From: Roseateles koreensis
Lineage (GTDB): Bacteria; Pseudomonadota; Gammaproteobacteria; Burkholderiales; Burkholderiaceae_C
Reading direction: 5' to 3'
Length of the DNA stretch: 64,000 bases
Assembly (NCBI RefSeq): GCF_028595305.1
Contig: NZ_JAQQXS010000003.1
Span: 186,001-250,000, forward strand
The notes beneath the pieces were generated by a model. The model was given only the letters and a program-made list of their open reading frames with translations. It did not search any database and was not told where the DNA came from. A program made the translations under genes and the position numbers. Below, piece by piece: positions 27,763 through 36,674 of this stretch. Position 1 is the first letter of the stretch; every line of letters begins with the position of its first letter.

Positions 27763-28953
27763 TCAAAGATCGCGCAAGGACTGCAGTGCGCGGGTCAGCG
27801 TGGCGTCTTGCTTGGCAAAACAAAAACGCACAATATTTTGCGTGGCCAGCATCCCCTGCGCTGGTGAGCTGAACGCGGAGAGCGGAATGGCGGCCACGCC
27901 TATCTCCGTGGTCAGCCACTCGCAAAATGCCTGGTCGCCCTGGCGCCCGGCCTGGGCAAATGCTTCAACCTCGCTAATGTCCACGCACTGGAAATAGCTG
28001 CCTTCGCACGGCAGCATTCGGAGCCGCGTGCCCGCCAGGCCAGCGCGAAACAGGTCGCGCTTACGCTGGTAGAACGCCGGCAGATCCAGATAGGGCTGCG
28101 GCGACTGCATGTAGCGGGCGATGCCGTGCTGCATGGGCGTGTTGACGGTGAATACATTGAACTGATGCACCTTGCGAAATTCGCGGGTCAGCGGTGCCGG
28201 GGCGGCCACATAACCGACCTTCCAACCGGTAACGTGATAGGTCTTGCCGAAGCTTGAGACGATGACGCTGCGCGCGGCCAACTCCGGGAAGCGGGCAACG
28301 CTCTGGTGCGCTGCCCTGTCAAACACCATGTGCTCGTACACCTCGTCGCTGATCACCCACACGGCGGTGTCACGCAGCAAGGCGGTCAGGCACTGCATTT
28401 CTGATTCGCTCCAGACCGTGCCGCTCGGGTTGTGCGGCGTGTTGATCACGATGGCGCGCGTACGCGGGCCGATGGCCGCTTGGATGCGGTTGAAGTCGGG
28501 TCGAAACGTTTGGGTGTCCAGGGGCACGCGTTTGACTACACCGCCGGCAAGCTCAATATTGGGCGCATAGCTGTCGTAGCAGGGCTCTAGGATGATGACC
28601 TCATCACCTGGGTGCACAAGGGCCAGGATGGCCGTGAAAATGGCCTGCGTGGCGCCTGCGGTGACGGTGATTTCGCTGTCGGCGTTGTAGCTGTGCCCGT
28701 ACAGCGCGGCCAGTTTGGCCGCAATGGCTTCACGCAAGACCGGCACGCCGGTCATCTGGGGATATTGGTTATGCCCAGCCAGCATTGCGGTGTGGACGGC
28801 CTCGATCAGTGCGGGGTCGCAGTCGAAGTCCGGAAACCCCTGACCCAGATTCACCGCGCCGTGCTGCTGCGCCAGGGCCGACATGGTGCTGAAGATGGTG
28901 GTGCCGACCTGGGGCAAGCGGCTGGTGAGCGCGGGAGGCTTGAAATTTGTCAC
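27763..28953 (-). CDS. PLP-dependent aminotransferase (methionine aminotransferase YbdL-like)
   Basis: The product is 396 residues, fold-type I aminotransferase class I/II. The N-terminus SRLPQVGTTIFSTMSALAQQ and NLGQGFPDFDC match the YbdL/kynurenine aminotransferase subfamily. The PLP lysine is in SSFGKTYHVTGWKVGY, with ISDEVYEH and NTPHNPSG contributing cofactor contacts. E. coli YbdL prefers methionine, histidine and phenylalanine. The start is GTG at 28953 with a weak upstream site. It lies 13 bases from the cysB stop, in the same direction, so cbiX-cysB-aminotransferase may form one unit with a sulfur theme. Confidence 0.88.
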   Translation of the reverse strand: MTNFKPPALTSRLPQVGTTIFSTMSALAQQHGAVNLGQGFPDFDCDPALIEAVHTAMLAGHNQYPQMTGVPVLREAIAAKLAALYGHSYNADSEITVTAGATQAIFTAILALVHPGDEVIILEPCYDSYAPNIELAGGVVKRVPLDTQTFRPDFNRIQAAIGPRTRAIVINTPHNPSGTVWSESEMQCLTALLRDTAVWVISDEVYEHMVFDRAAHQSVARFPELAARSVIVSSFGKTYHVTGWKVGYVAAPAPLTREFRKVHQFNVFTVNTPMQHGIARYMQSPQPYLDLPAFYQRKRDLFRAGLAGTRLRMLPCEGSYFQCVDISEVEAFAQAGRQGDQAFCEWLTTEIGVAAIPLSAFSSPAQGMLATQNIVRFCFAKQDATLTRALQSLRDL

Positions 28954-28966
28954 GGCAGAAAGCGCG

Positions 28967-29911
28967 TTAGAGGCTGTAGTCGGTGGTGTCGCCGGTCATG
29001 GCGCGCTCAAGGAGATGGCGGTTCAGCCGGTCGGACAGCAACTCGGCAAAGGTGTAGACATAATTGCGCAGATAAGCACCACGCTTGAACGCGATGCGCG
29101 TGACGTTCTGGCCGAAGAGGTGCCCCAAGGGGCGCGACACCAGATCGCCGCCTGCCGGGTCTTCACGCACCGCCATTTCGGCGACGATCCCTAAGCCCAT
29201 GCCCAGCCGGACATAGGTTTTGATCACGTCCGAGTCGATCGCTTCGAGCACGATATTGGGCTGCAGATGGCGGGCCGCGAAAGCTCGGTCGATGCGCGTG
29301 CGTCCCGTAAAGGTCGGGTGGTAGGTGACGATGGGCTCAGCCGCCAATTGTTCCAAGCTGACGCGCTCGACACTCGCCAGAGGGTGATCGCTCGGCACCA
29401 CCAGCACATGCTGCCATTCATAGCAGGGCAGGGTGACCAACTCGTCAATCTGGGCCAGGGACTCGGTGGCCAGACCGACATCGGCACTGTCATCCAGCAA
29501 CCAGCGCACAACCTGTTCGGGGTTGCCTTGATGCAGGCTCACGCGTACCTGGGGTAATTGGCGACGCAGTTGGGCCACCGGGCCGGGGAGCACATAACGT
29601 GCTTGTGTGTGGGTGGTGGCGATGGACAGCGTGCCGTTGTCTTGCTTGGAATACTCTTCACCGATGCGCTTGAGATTGCTCACCTCGCGCATGATGATTT
29701 CAATGGAGGCCAAGACCTGCTGGCCCGGCTCGGTGATGCGGCGAAGGCGTTTGCCGTGGCGGGTGAAGATGTCCACGCCCAGCTCTTCTTCAAGCTCCAG
29801 AATCGCCTTGGAGACCCCGGGCTGCGAGGTGAACAAGGCTTTGGCGGTCTCGGTGAGATTGAGGTTGCGCCGGGCGGCCTCCTGTACGAAGCGGAACTGA
29901 TGCAGGTTCAT
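28967..29911 (-). CDS. cysB: CysB-family LysR-type transcriptional regulator
   Basis: The product is 314 residues. The winged helix-turn-helix (about 1-60) begins MNLHQFRFVQEAARRNLNLTETA, and TSQPGVSKAILELEEELGV is the CysB/Cbl signature. The effector-binding domain (about 90-300) contains the TTHTQARYVLP segment characteristic of CysB-type sulfate and N-acetylserine sensors. It is expected to activate cysteine biosynthesis and sulfate uptake. Its ATG overlaps the TGA of the upstream chelatase gene by 4 bases (ATGA). It could be Cbl rather than CysB. Confidence 0.92.
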   Translation of the reverse strand: MNLHQFRFVQEAARRNLNLTETAKALFTSQPGVSKAILELEEELGVDIFTRHGKRLRRITEPGQQVLASIEIIMREVSNLKRIGEEYSKQDNGTLSIATTHTQARYVLPGPVAQLRRQLPQVRVSLHQGNPEQVVRWLLDDSADVGLATESLAQIDELVTLPCYEWQHVLVVPSDHPLASVERVSLEQLAAEPIVTYHPTFTGRTRIDRAFAARHLQPNIVLEAIDSDVIKTYVRLGMGLGIVAEMAVREDPAGGDLVSRPLGHLFGQNVTRIAFKRGAYLRNYVYTFAELLSDRLNRHLLERAMTGDTTDYSL

Positions 29912-30378
29912 GTGCTTACCTCACCTGGATCGCGGGGCAGATTGTCTTGCTGGCGCTCGACTGGTGTTGCCGGTGCGGGCGGCGCGCTGCTGTCCAGCCA
30001 GTCGAGGCTGGCCGCCGTCATGGCCTGCAGAACGCGGTCTTGGTCGCCCAGCGAGGGATGCAGCAGCCATTCAACCTGGGCACCGAAATGATGCTGAAGG
30101 CGTTCGATCAAAGGCGGAATGTCGCGCCGCACGTGACCACCCGTTCCCAGAAACATCGGCACGATGTGAACCCGGGTGCAGCCCTGAGCGGCCAGATCGT
30201 GGGCGGCGTCTTCCAGCGTCGGGCTCATGAATTCGAGATAAGCCAGGCGCATGGGCAGATCGGGGCGGCTGGCCGAAATCCGGGCCGCCACCTCATGAAA
30301 GGGGCGCGCCCACAGCGGGTCGCGGGCACCATGGGCAAAAAGAAGAAGTCCGTCCATGGGCGAGGTAGGTGTTGGCAT
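29908..30378 (-). CDS. cbiX: CbiX/SirB-like sirohydrochlorin chelatase
   Basis: The product is 156 residues, the single-domain CbiX(S)-type chelatase size. The conserved beginning LLLFAHGARDPLWARPF carries the metal-binding histidine, and VHIVPMFLGTGGHVRRDIPP carries the second histidine. The enzyme inserts Fe or Co into sirohydrochlorin; next to cysB, iron insertion for siroheme of sulfite reductase is the natural reading. The ATG at 30378 (MPTPTSPMDG) or 30357 (MDGLL) are possible starts; the long open frame upstream overlaps lptG and is not coding. It is translationally coupled to cysB. Confidence 0.88.
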   Translation of the reverse strand: MPTPTSPMDGLLLFAHGARDPLWARPFHEVAARISASRPDLPMRLAYLEFMSPTLEDAAHDLAAQGCTRVHIVPMFLGTGGHVRRDIPPLIERLQHHFGAQVEWLLHPSLGDQDRVLQAMTAASLDWLDSSAPPAPATPVERQQDNLPRDPGEVST

Positions 30379-30404
30379 CAATGAGGGAAGAGAAAATGGG
30401 TTTG

Positions 30405-31559
30405 TCAGCGGTAACGCACAAGCCAACCAAACGCCGCCAGGGAAAGACCCAGATAGGCCAGGCTTGGCGATGCGGCCACGATCCAGGGCGTCCAGTTGTT
30501 CAAGATGCCCATATGGCCCGCCACATTGTTCAGGAGCACAAAACTGATCCCCAGCATGATGCCGCCAAACACCTTCAAGCTGATCCCCCCGGAGCGGCCG
30601 TGCAAATAGGCGAAGGGCAGGGCCAAGGCCACCATCACAAAGCAGGCAAAGGGGTAGAACGCCTTGCGCCAGAAAGCAATGTTCTGGGCCTGCGCCGACT
30701 GCTCCTGTGCCGATAAATGCTCGGTATAACGGTACAACTCGATGGTAGACATCGCCACCGTGGGCAACAAGGCTGCGGCCACCACACCGGCGTGCAGGCT
30801 GCTGCTCCAGACCAGGCTGTTCAAGCGGGTTTGAAAGACGACCGGCGCGTCGGTGTGCTGCTCGGCCGTGGGCCCCCCGACCGCACCGGCGCTGTTTTCG
30901 GCGGCGTTCAACCAGTCGGTACGTTGCACGTCCGAGAGCAACCATTGGCCTCGCCCGTCCACCGTGGCGCTGGTGGCTTCAGTGCGAGACAGCAGGCCGC
31001 CTTGCGCATTGAATTCAAAAATCCGCACTTGCTGCAATTGCCCAGAGGCCGAGGCTTGCCCCACATGGATGGCGTAGCTGCGATCATGGCCATCGACCGT
31101 TTTGCGCTCTTTCAGCCAAGCGCCGCGGCTGCTGTCTGCCAGATGGCCCGACAGGCGCGCACGCATGGTGTCGGCCTGTTTGTCGAAATAGGGCGCCATA
31201 TAGTCGCCAACCAAAAACGTCAGCGCCGCGAAGCCGAGCGCCAAGGTGGCCAGCAAGGCCAGCGCGCGCCGCGGCCCCAGGCCGCCGGTGCGCAGAATGG
31301 TGAACTCACTGGATTGCGCCATGCGCGCCAGCGAAAAAATGCTGCCGATCAATACCGCAATGGGCATCAACTCATAAAGGTGGCCCGGCAAGACCATCAG
31401 CGACAAGAGGGCCGCACGGGCGGCACCGGCGCCGATGCGGGTCATGCGCTCCAACTCGTCGACGAAATCGATGAAGTAAAAGAGCGAAAGAAAGGCCGCC
31501 GACACGAAGAGGACAGACCCCATGATGTCGCGGTAGAGGAGGCGTCTGACGGTTCTCAA
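30405..31559 (-). CDS. lptG: LPS export ABC transporter permease LptG
   Basis: The product is 384 residues. With LptF it forms the inner-membrane permease that extracts LPS and feeds it to LptC-A-D. The YjgP/YjgQ layout is clear: about three N-terminal helices, a periplasmic beta-jellyroll (about 130-270), and three C-terminal helices. The TTG at 31559 is chosen because it starts RTVRRLLYRDI as in homologues, has GGAG 7 bases upstream, and overlaps the lptF stop as TTGA. A GTG at 31598 is in frame but has no site. Confidence 0.93.
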   Translation of the reverse strand: MRTVRRLLYRDIMGSVLFVSAAFLSLFYFIDFVDELERMTRIGAGAARAALLSLMVLPGHLYELMPIAVLIGSIFSLARMAQSSEFTILRTGGLGPRRALALLATLALGFAALTFLVGDYMAPYFDKQADTMRARLSGHLADSSRGAWLKERKTVDGHDRSYAIHVGQASASGQLQQVRIFEFNAQGGLLSRTEATSATVDGRGQWLLSDVQRTDWLNAAENSAGAVGGPTAEQHTDAPVVFQTRLNSLVWSSSLHAGVVAAALLPTVAMSTIELYRYTEHLSAQEQSAQAQNIAFWRKAFYPFACFVMVALALPFAYLHGRSGGISLKVFGGIMLGISFVLLNNVAGHMGILNNWTPWIVAASPSLAYLGLSLAAFGWLVRYR

Positions 31560-32659
31560 AGGGCTTGCTCCGACTTTTTGCGGAATTTGGGCAGACACAG
31601 GCGGTTGCCTTGGTCACGCAACCACATCAGCGCCAGCGCCAGCGCCAGGGCGCTCCCGTGTACGGTCAACAAGGCTTGCGGCGCCGACATGCGTGAGCTG
31701 GCCACCCAGGCCTGGCTCAAATTGATCACATTGAAATAGACCACGGCGGCCAGCATGGCGAACAGCAGGTTCCAGTTATTGGCCCGGCGCGGATTGCTGG
31801 CGGACAGGCCGATCCCCAGCATCACCATATTGAAGCTGGCCAAAATCATGCCGAAGCGCCAAGTCAATTCCGCATTGTTTTTGGGGTTGGGGTTGCGAAA
31901 CAGATCAGGGGTGTAGAGCGCATTGGGTGGCAATTGATCGGCATTGCGCAGGGTTTGGCTGTCCGCCAGCACCTTGTATTCAGAAAATTGCGCCAAGCTC
32001 TTTTCGCCGGTTGCGCTGTTGCTCTCGTTGCGCTGGCCGTGGTCCAGCACCAGAAAGCGGTCGTCGCCTTCCAGTTCGATCTGGCCTTTGGCCGAGGTGG
32101 TCACGGCCTCGCTGTCACCCCGTTGGGTGAGGATAAAGACATTGCGGCCGGTGCGCCCATCTGCGCTGTCGCGGTCGATGAAGAAGGTGCTGTTGCCGTC
32201 GCGCGAGGTCTGGAACTGGCCCGGCGTCACGCGTGACAGGTCACTGCGCTTTTGAAAGCGCTCCAGCAGCAAGGTACTGTTTTGATTGCCCCAGGGCCAT
32301 AGCAGCAGGTCCAGCACCACGACGAGCGCAATCACCGGGGCGGCCATTCGCAACACCGGGCGCACGAAGCGCGCCAGCCCGATGCCGCTGGCGAACCAGA
32401 TGGTCATCTCCGTCTCCCGGTACATGCGCCCCAGCGACGCCACGACGGCGATGAACATGGACAGCGACAACATGGTCGGCAGATGCACCAGAGACGCGTA
32501 GGCCATCAGCAGCATGACATCTTGAGGCGCGACATTGCCTCCAGCTGCCCGACCCAGGGTCTGGATCAGCATGATGGTCAGGACGATGGTGAGGATGACC
32601 ACAAGGGTCACGCCGAAGCTGCGAGCCAACTCTCGGCGTACGGTGGAATCGAATAACAT
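31556..32659 (-). CDS. lptF: LPS export ABC transporter permease LptF
   Basis: The product is 367 residues. It starts MLFDSTVRRELARSFGVTLVV, a typical LptF N-terminus, with three helices, a periplasmic jellyroll domain (about 130-250) and a second helix set; RETEMTIWFASGIG is the conserved cytoplasmic loop that contacts LptB. Translation is coupled to lptG by a 4-base overlap. Its start is only 28 bases from the divergent pepA start, so the two promoters must overlap. The lptFG/pepA divergence is also seen in E. coli. Confidence 0.93.
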   Translation of the reverse strand: MLFDSTVRRELARSFGVTLVVILTIVLTIMLIQTLGRAAGGNVAPQDVMLLMAYASLVHLPTMLSLSMFIAVVASLGRMYRETEMTIWFASGIGLARFVRPVLRMAAPVIALVVVLDLLLWPWGNQNSTLLLERFQKRSDLSRVTPGQFQTSRDGNSTFFIDRDSADGRTGRNVFILTQRGDSEAVTTSAKGQIELEGDDRFLVLDHGQRNESNSATGEKSLAQFSEYKVLADSQTLRNADQLPPNALYTPDLFRNPNPKNNAELTWRFGMILASFNMVMLGIGLSASNPRRANNWNLLFAMLAAVVYFNVINLSQAWVASSRMSAPQALLTVHGSALALALALMWLRDQGNRLCLPKFRKKSEQAL

Positions 32660-32687
32660 TCGGTCACTTTATCTATTCGGCGACATT

Positions 32688-34157
32688 ATGGACTTTCGTA
32701 CACAAACTGCGTCCCTCGACGCACTGGCCGGCGTCAATGCCGATGCCTTGATCGTGGTGCTGGGCGGTGAAGGGCTGACGGCCAATCTCGACGCCACCGT
32801 GAGCGCCCTGGTCAAAGATGCGGTCAAGCTCGGGGACTTCGAGTTCAAGGCGGGCAAGACTCTGCTGCTGCAGCGCCCCGCCGATGTCAAGGCCACCCGC
32901 CTGGTGCTGGCGGCGGCGGGCAAGGCCAGTTTGAAGAGTGCGCGCACCGCGCTGCAAGCTGCACTGGCTCAGTTGAAGGGCCGCGGCGTCGCGCATGCTG
33001 CAGTGGCTTTCGCAGGTTTTGAAGGGGCTGAAGACACCGTGGAGAGCCTGGCCGAGCAAGTCGTGCTGGGCGCGGAAGATTCGGTGTACGTTTACCGCCA
33101 CACCAAGCCCAGCGCGCCGGCTGCCGCCAAGCTGAGCAGGCTGACCTTGCTGTGCGACAAAGACGACGCGGCTGACATCAAAGCGGGTTTGGCCCGTGGC
33201 AAGGCGATTGGCGCCGGTATCGAGCTGGCGCGCGAATGTGCCAACCGTCCGGGCAATTACGCCACGCCCACCTATCTGGGCGAGCAGGCTTTGGCGCTGA
33301 GCAAGAGCCATGGCATCAAGGTGGAAGTGCTGGACAAGAAGGCGGTCGAGAAGCTGGGCATGGGCTCCTTCCTCTCCGTGGCACAAGGCTCTGACGAGCC
33401 ACTGCGTTTCATCGTGGCCCGCTACGAGGGCGCAGCCAAATCGGTGGCGCCGGTGGTGCTGGTGGGCAAGGGCATTACCTTTGATTCCGGCGGCATCTCC
33501 TTGAAGCCAGGTGCCGGCATGGACGAGATGAAGTTCGACATGGGGGGCGCGGCCAGCGTGCTGGGTACCTTGCGCGCGGTGGCTGAACTCAAGCCCAAGC
33601 TCAATCTGGTGGTGCTGATCGCGGCTTGCGAGAACATGCCCAGCGCACGCGCACTCAAGCCGGGCGATGTGGTGACGTCGATGTCGGGCCAGACCATCGA
33701 GATTCTCAACACCGACGCTGAAGGCCGCCTCATCTTGTGCGATGCCCTGACTTATGCCGAGCGCTTCAAGCCCGCGGTGGTGGTGGACGTGGCCACGCTG
33801 ACCGGCGCTTGCGTGATCGCCCTGGGCGGTGTGCGCAGCGGCATGTACGCCAGCGACGACGCGTTGGCGGCGGCCCTGAGTGCCGCCGGTGAAGCCGCGC
33901 TGGACCCCTGCTGGCGCATGCCCCTGGACGAAGAGTACGACGAAGGCTTGAAGAGCAACTTTGCCGACGTGGCCAATGTGGGTGGCCGTGAAGGCGGCTC
34001 CATCACCGCGGCGAAGTTCTTGCAGCGCTTTGCCGGCAGCTACCGCTGGGGCCATCTGGACATCGCCGGTACTGCCTGGAAGGGCGGCGCAGCCAAGGGC
34101 GGCACGGGCCGTCCGGTGGGCTTGCTGACCCATTTCGTGCTGTCGCAAGCGCGTTGA
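32688..34157 (+). CDS. pepA: Leucyl aminopeptidase PepA
   Basis: The product is 489 residues of the M17 family, a hexameric two-metal aminopeptidase; E. coli PepA also binds DNA. Metal and catalytic motifs are intact: GKGITFDSGGISLKP (lysine and aspartate ligands), DMGGAASVLG, and the signature NTDAEGRLILCDAL. The ATG at 32688 (MDFRTQTASLDAL) is chosen; the frame is open to 32535 but would run into lptF and lacks homology. holC follows 16 bases later in the conserved pepA-holC pair. Confidence 0.95.
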   Translation: MDFRTQTASLDALAGVNADALIVVLGGEGLTANLDATVSALVKDAVKLGDFEFKAGKTLLLQRPADVKATRLVLAAAGKASLKSARTALQAALAQLKGRGVAHAAVAFAGFEGAEDTVESLAEQVVLGAEDSVYVYRHTKPSAPAAAKLSRLTLLCDKDDAADIKAGLARGKAIGAGIELARECANRPGNYATPTYLGEQALALSKSHGIKVEVLDKKAVEKLGMGSFLSVAQGSDEPLRFIVARYEGAAKSVAPVVLVGKGITFDSGGISLKPGAGMDEMKFDMGGAASVLGTLRAVAELKPKLNLVVLIAACENMPSARALKPGDVVTSMSGQTIEILNTDAEGRLILCDALTYAERFKPAVVVDVATLTGACVIALGGVRSGMYASDDALAAALSAAGEAALDPCWRMPLDEEYDEGLKSNFADVANVGGREGGSITAAKFLQRFAGSYRWGHLDIAGTAWKGGAAKGGTGRPVGLLTHFVLSQAR

Positions 34158-34173
34158 TTTTCGAAGTTAGCCG

Positions 34174-34605
34174 ATGACAGTCGCGACCCAGGTCAGTTTT
34201 TATACGGGCATGCCCGAGCGCTTGCTGTACCTGTGTCGCCTGCTGCGCAAGGCGCAACGGGCGGGCTCGCGTGTGGGGGTTTGCGGACCGGAGTCCCTGC
34301 TGCTGCGTCTTGACGCAAAGTTATGGGATTTCGAGCCGGCCGAGTTTGTTCCGCACGGTCGCCTGGGTGCTGAGGGCGTGGTGGCTGAACGCACACCCAT
34401 CTTGTTGACCGAGCATGCCCAATCCCTGCCGCACCGTGAATTGCTGCTGAACATCGGCCCGGATGTGCCCGAGGGCTTCGATCAATTCGAGCGTGTGCTG
34501 GAGGTGGTGTCGCAAGACCCCGCCCAAGTGCAGGCCGGGCGCCGACGTTTCAAGCAATACGAGGCCTTGGGTTTTGCGGTAACGCACCACAAGGTGGCTG
34601 CATGA
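34174..34605 (+). CDS. holC: DNA polymerase III subunit chi
   Basis: The product is 143 residues. HolC bridges the clamp loader to single-strand-binding protein. The N-terminus TQVSFYTGMPERLLYLCRLLRKA and the C-terminal RRRFKQYEALGFAVTHHK match the family. It sits directly after pepA, as in many proteobacteria (pepA-holC-valS), but valS is not next here; instead a small unknown gene overlaps its stop by 4 bases. Confidence 0.92.
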   Translation: MTVATQVSFYTGMPERLLYLCRLLRKAQRAGSRVGVCGPESLLLRLDAKLWDFEPAEFVPHGRLGAEGVVAERTPILLTEHAQSLPHRELLLNIGPDVPEGFDQFERVLEVVSQDPAQVQAGRRRFKQYEALGFAVTHHKVAA

Positions 34606-35213
34606 GCGCGTCGATGCCTCGCATGGTGCCCACCCTGACAGAAGTGGTGGAGCCCGGGGAGTTGGGCGTTCGGCCCTCGATGGCTGCGGATTCGCCGGTG
34701 GAATCATCGGTGGATTTGCTGCTGGACCTTCCGGTCGATATAACACCTGACGATGTGCCGGACTTGTCCGACCCCATCACCTTCGAGGCTGCTTTGCCGG
34801 CCTTGCCGGCACCGTCAATCGCGTCAACAACGCCGCTGACGGCTGAAGATCTGGACGAGCCGCCTCGCCCCTTGTTTCCTCCGGCATTGGCTCGGACCGC
34901 CGCCACCGGGCTGCCGCTGTCGCCGCCGTCAAACCCGGCGCCGCAGCCCCGTGAACCCGACTTGATTTTGGGATTGAGGTCGCCCCCGCCCCGACCCGTT
35001 GTGCAGCAGCCCATGGCAGCGCAGCAAGCCGTCGCCGACGCCGTTGTAGTCGCGGTTGCCGCAGCCTTAGACAAGGTGCTGCCCGAGGTGCTGGAGAGTG
35101 CCTTGGCGGCCTTGCGCGTTCAGCTCAAGGCCCGTCTCGAAGCCGAGGTGCTGGCGAGCTTGAATCAAACCCTGCAAGATGGCGGCAACACTGACGCGCA
35201 GTCCAGCAGTTAG
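34602..35213 (+). CDS. Hypothetical proline-rich protein coupled to holC
   Basis: A 203-residue protein of unknown function. Residues 1-140 are low complexity, rich in Pro, Ala, Asp and Ser, and probably disordered. The C-terminal part (about 145-195) is predicted amphipathic helix (DKVLPEVLESALAALRVQLK). No signal peptide or membrane helix. It overlaps holC by ATGA, so it is almost surely translated with it; an equivalent small gene follows holC in other Burkholderiales as far as I recall, but I cannot name a family. Confidence 0.65.
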   Translation: MSASMPRMVPTLTEVVEPGELGVRPSMAADSPVESSVDLLLDLPVDITPDDVPDLSDPITFEAALPALPAPSIASTTPLTAEDLDEPPRPLFPPALARTAATGLPLSPPSNPAPQPREPDLILGLRSPPPRPVVQQPMAAQQAVADAVVVAVAAALDKVLPEVLESALAALRVQLKARLEAEVLASLNQTLQDGGNTDAQSSS

Positions 35214-35366
35214 CCTTATCGGCGGCTCGGCCCTTGACCTCATCGTTGGCCCAGCCGGAACACCGCTGTCTGACACGCCAGCAGAAGAGTCGTCCTGCTG
35301 ACTTGCTGCCCTTGTTTTATGCAGGTTGCGGCGCGTTGCGCCTGCATTCTCAATCCGCTGTTGCTC

Positions 35367-35382
35367 TACGCCATTTGGCGTA
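35367..35382. promoter_or_regulatory. Perfect palindrome upstream of the LivK-type gene (candidate operator)
   Basis: TACGCC-ATTT-GGCGTA is a perfect 16-base inverted repeat, 120 bases before the start of the binding-protein gene, inside a 289-base gap with no coding sequence. A second short hairpin, GGCGC-GTT-GCGCC, lies just upstream within a TGCAGG/CCTGCA repeat (35320-35346). No regulator can be named from sequence alone. Confidence 0.4.
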
Positions 35383-35502
35383 TGTTGCAAGCGCGTTTTC
35401 CTGACTAACCCCCTATCTGCATGGGGCCAATTTGCGGTATGTTCGAGGGGTTGAACACTCAACAAAAACACAGCTCTCCTTCTTCCAACTCGGAGGTAAT
35501 TC

Positions 35503-36645
35503 ATGCAAATTAAATTGAACGTTGTAGTTGGCGCTATCGCGCTGCTGTCGGGCGCTGCGGCGATGTCGCAAGAAGTCGTGGTCAAAATCGGTCACGTCGG
35601 CCCCACCAGCGGCGCCATCGCCCACCTGGGCAAAGACAACGAGTTGGGCGCCCGTATGGCCATCAACGAACTGAACGCCAAAGGCGTGATGATCGGTGGC
35701 AAGAAGGCGAAGTTTGAACTGCTGGCTGAAGACGACGCTGGCGATCCGAAGCAAGGCACCGCTGCCGCGCAAAAGTTGGTCGACTCCAAGGTCAACGGTG
35801 TGATCGGCCACCTGAACTCCGGCACCACCATCCCCGCTTCGAAGATTTATTTCGACGCTGGTATTCCTCAAATCTCGCCGTCGGCGACCAACCCCAAGTT
35901 CACCCGCAACGGCTACAAGACCGCGTTCCGCGTGGTGGCTGACGACGTGCATCTGGGTGGCACCCTGGGCAAGTATGCGGTGACGCAGGTGAAGGGCAAG
36001 TCCATCGCCGTCATCGACGATCGCACCGCTTACGGCCAAGGCGTGGCTGATGAGTTTGAAAAGGGCGTCAAGGCGGCCGGCGGCAAGGTCGTGGGTCGTG
36101 AATTCACCAACGACAAAGCCACGGACTTCTCCGCCATCCTGACCAGCTTGAAGGGTAAAAAGCCCGACGTGATCTTCTTTGGCGGCATGGACGCCGTGGC
36201 CGGCCCGATGCTGCGCCAAATGAAGCAACTCGGCATCGTGGCCAAGTTCATGGGCGGCGATGGCATCTGCACCGCTGCACTGCCTGAGTTGGCTGCAGGC
36301 ACCATGGCCGATGACCAAGTCATCTGCGCCGAAGCCGGTGGCGTCGAAGGCGCGGGCAAGAAGGACATGGAAGCCTTCAAGGCCAAGTTCAAGGAGCAGT
36401 ACAAGCTTGAAGTGCAGGTCTATGCACCCTATGTGTATGACGCTGTCAACGTGATGGCTGCCGCCATGGTCAAGGCCGGTTCCGCTGAGCCAGCCAAGTA
36501 CCTGCCGGTGCTGGCCAAGACCGAAGGCTTCAAGGGCGTCACAGGCGTGATCAGCTTCGACAACAAGGGCGACATCAAGAATGGCGCGCTGACCATGTAC
36601 ACCTACAAGGGTGGTGCTCGCTCCGAAATGGCCGTGGTTCGGTGA
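35503..36645 (+). CDS. Branched-chain amino acid ABC transporter substrate-binding protein (LivK/LivJ type)
   Basis: The product is 380 residues. It has a signal peptide with probable cleavage near AAAMSQ, then EVVVKIGHVGPTSGAIAHLGKDNE, the start of a type I periplasmic binding fold of the Leu/Ile/Val family. SGTTIPASKIYFDAGIPQIS and the following AYGQG segment line the ligand cleft. GGAGGT lies 8 bases before the ATG. The permease and ATPase genes (livHMGF) are not adjacent; a strong terminator follows at once, so it is a solo gene with a long leader. Confidence 0.93.
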   Translation: MQIKLNVVVGAIALLSGAAAMSQEVVVKIGHVGPTSGAIAHLGKDNELGARMAINELNAKGVMIGGKKAKFELLAEDDAGDPKQGTAAAQKLVDSKVNGVIGHLNSGTTIPASKIYFDAGIPQISPSATNPKFTRNGYKTAFRVVADDVHLGGTLGKYAVTQVKGKSIAVIDDRTAYGQGVADEFEKGVKAAGGKVVGREFTNDKATDFSAILTSLKGKKPDVIFFGGMDAVAGPMLRQMKQLGIVAKFMGGDGICTAALPELAAGTMADDQVICAEAGGVEGAGKKDMEAFKAKFKEQYKLEVQVYAPYVYDAVNVMAAAMVKAGSAEPAKYLPVLAKTEGFKGVTGVISFDNKGDIKNGALTMYTYKGGARSEMAVVR

Positions 36646-36674
36646 GTCACCGCAAGGGCTTTTTCAGCCTCGAA

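Noticed and set aside
30379-30945. N-terminal extension of the chelatase frame
   Set aside because: It overlaps lptG on the same strand in another frame and shows no homology; the protein starts at 30378 or 30357.
30717-31739. 340-residue plus-strand frame opposite lptG
   Set aside because: Shadow frame; lptG has full family features and coupling with lptF.
32673-34148. 491-residue open frame opposite pepA
   Set aside because: GC-rich third positions keep the antisense frame open. It is rich in His, Gln and Arg, has no domain, and pepA is certain.
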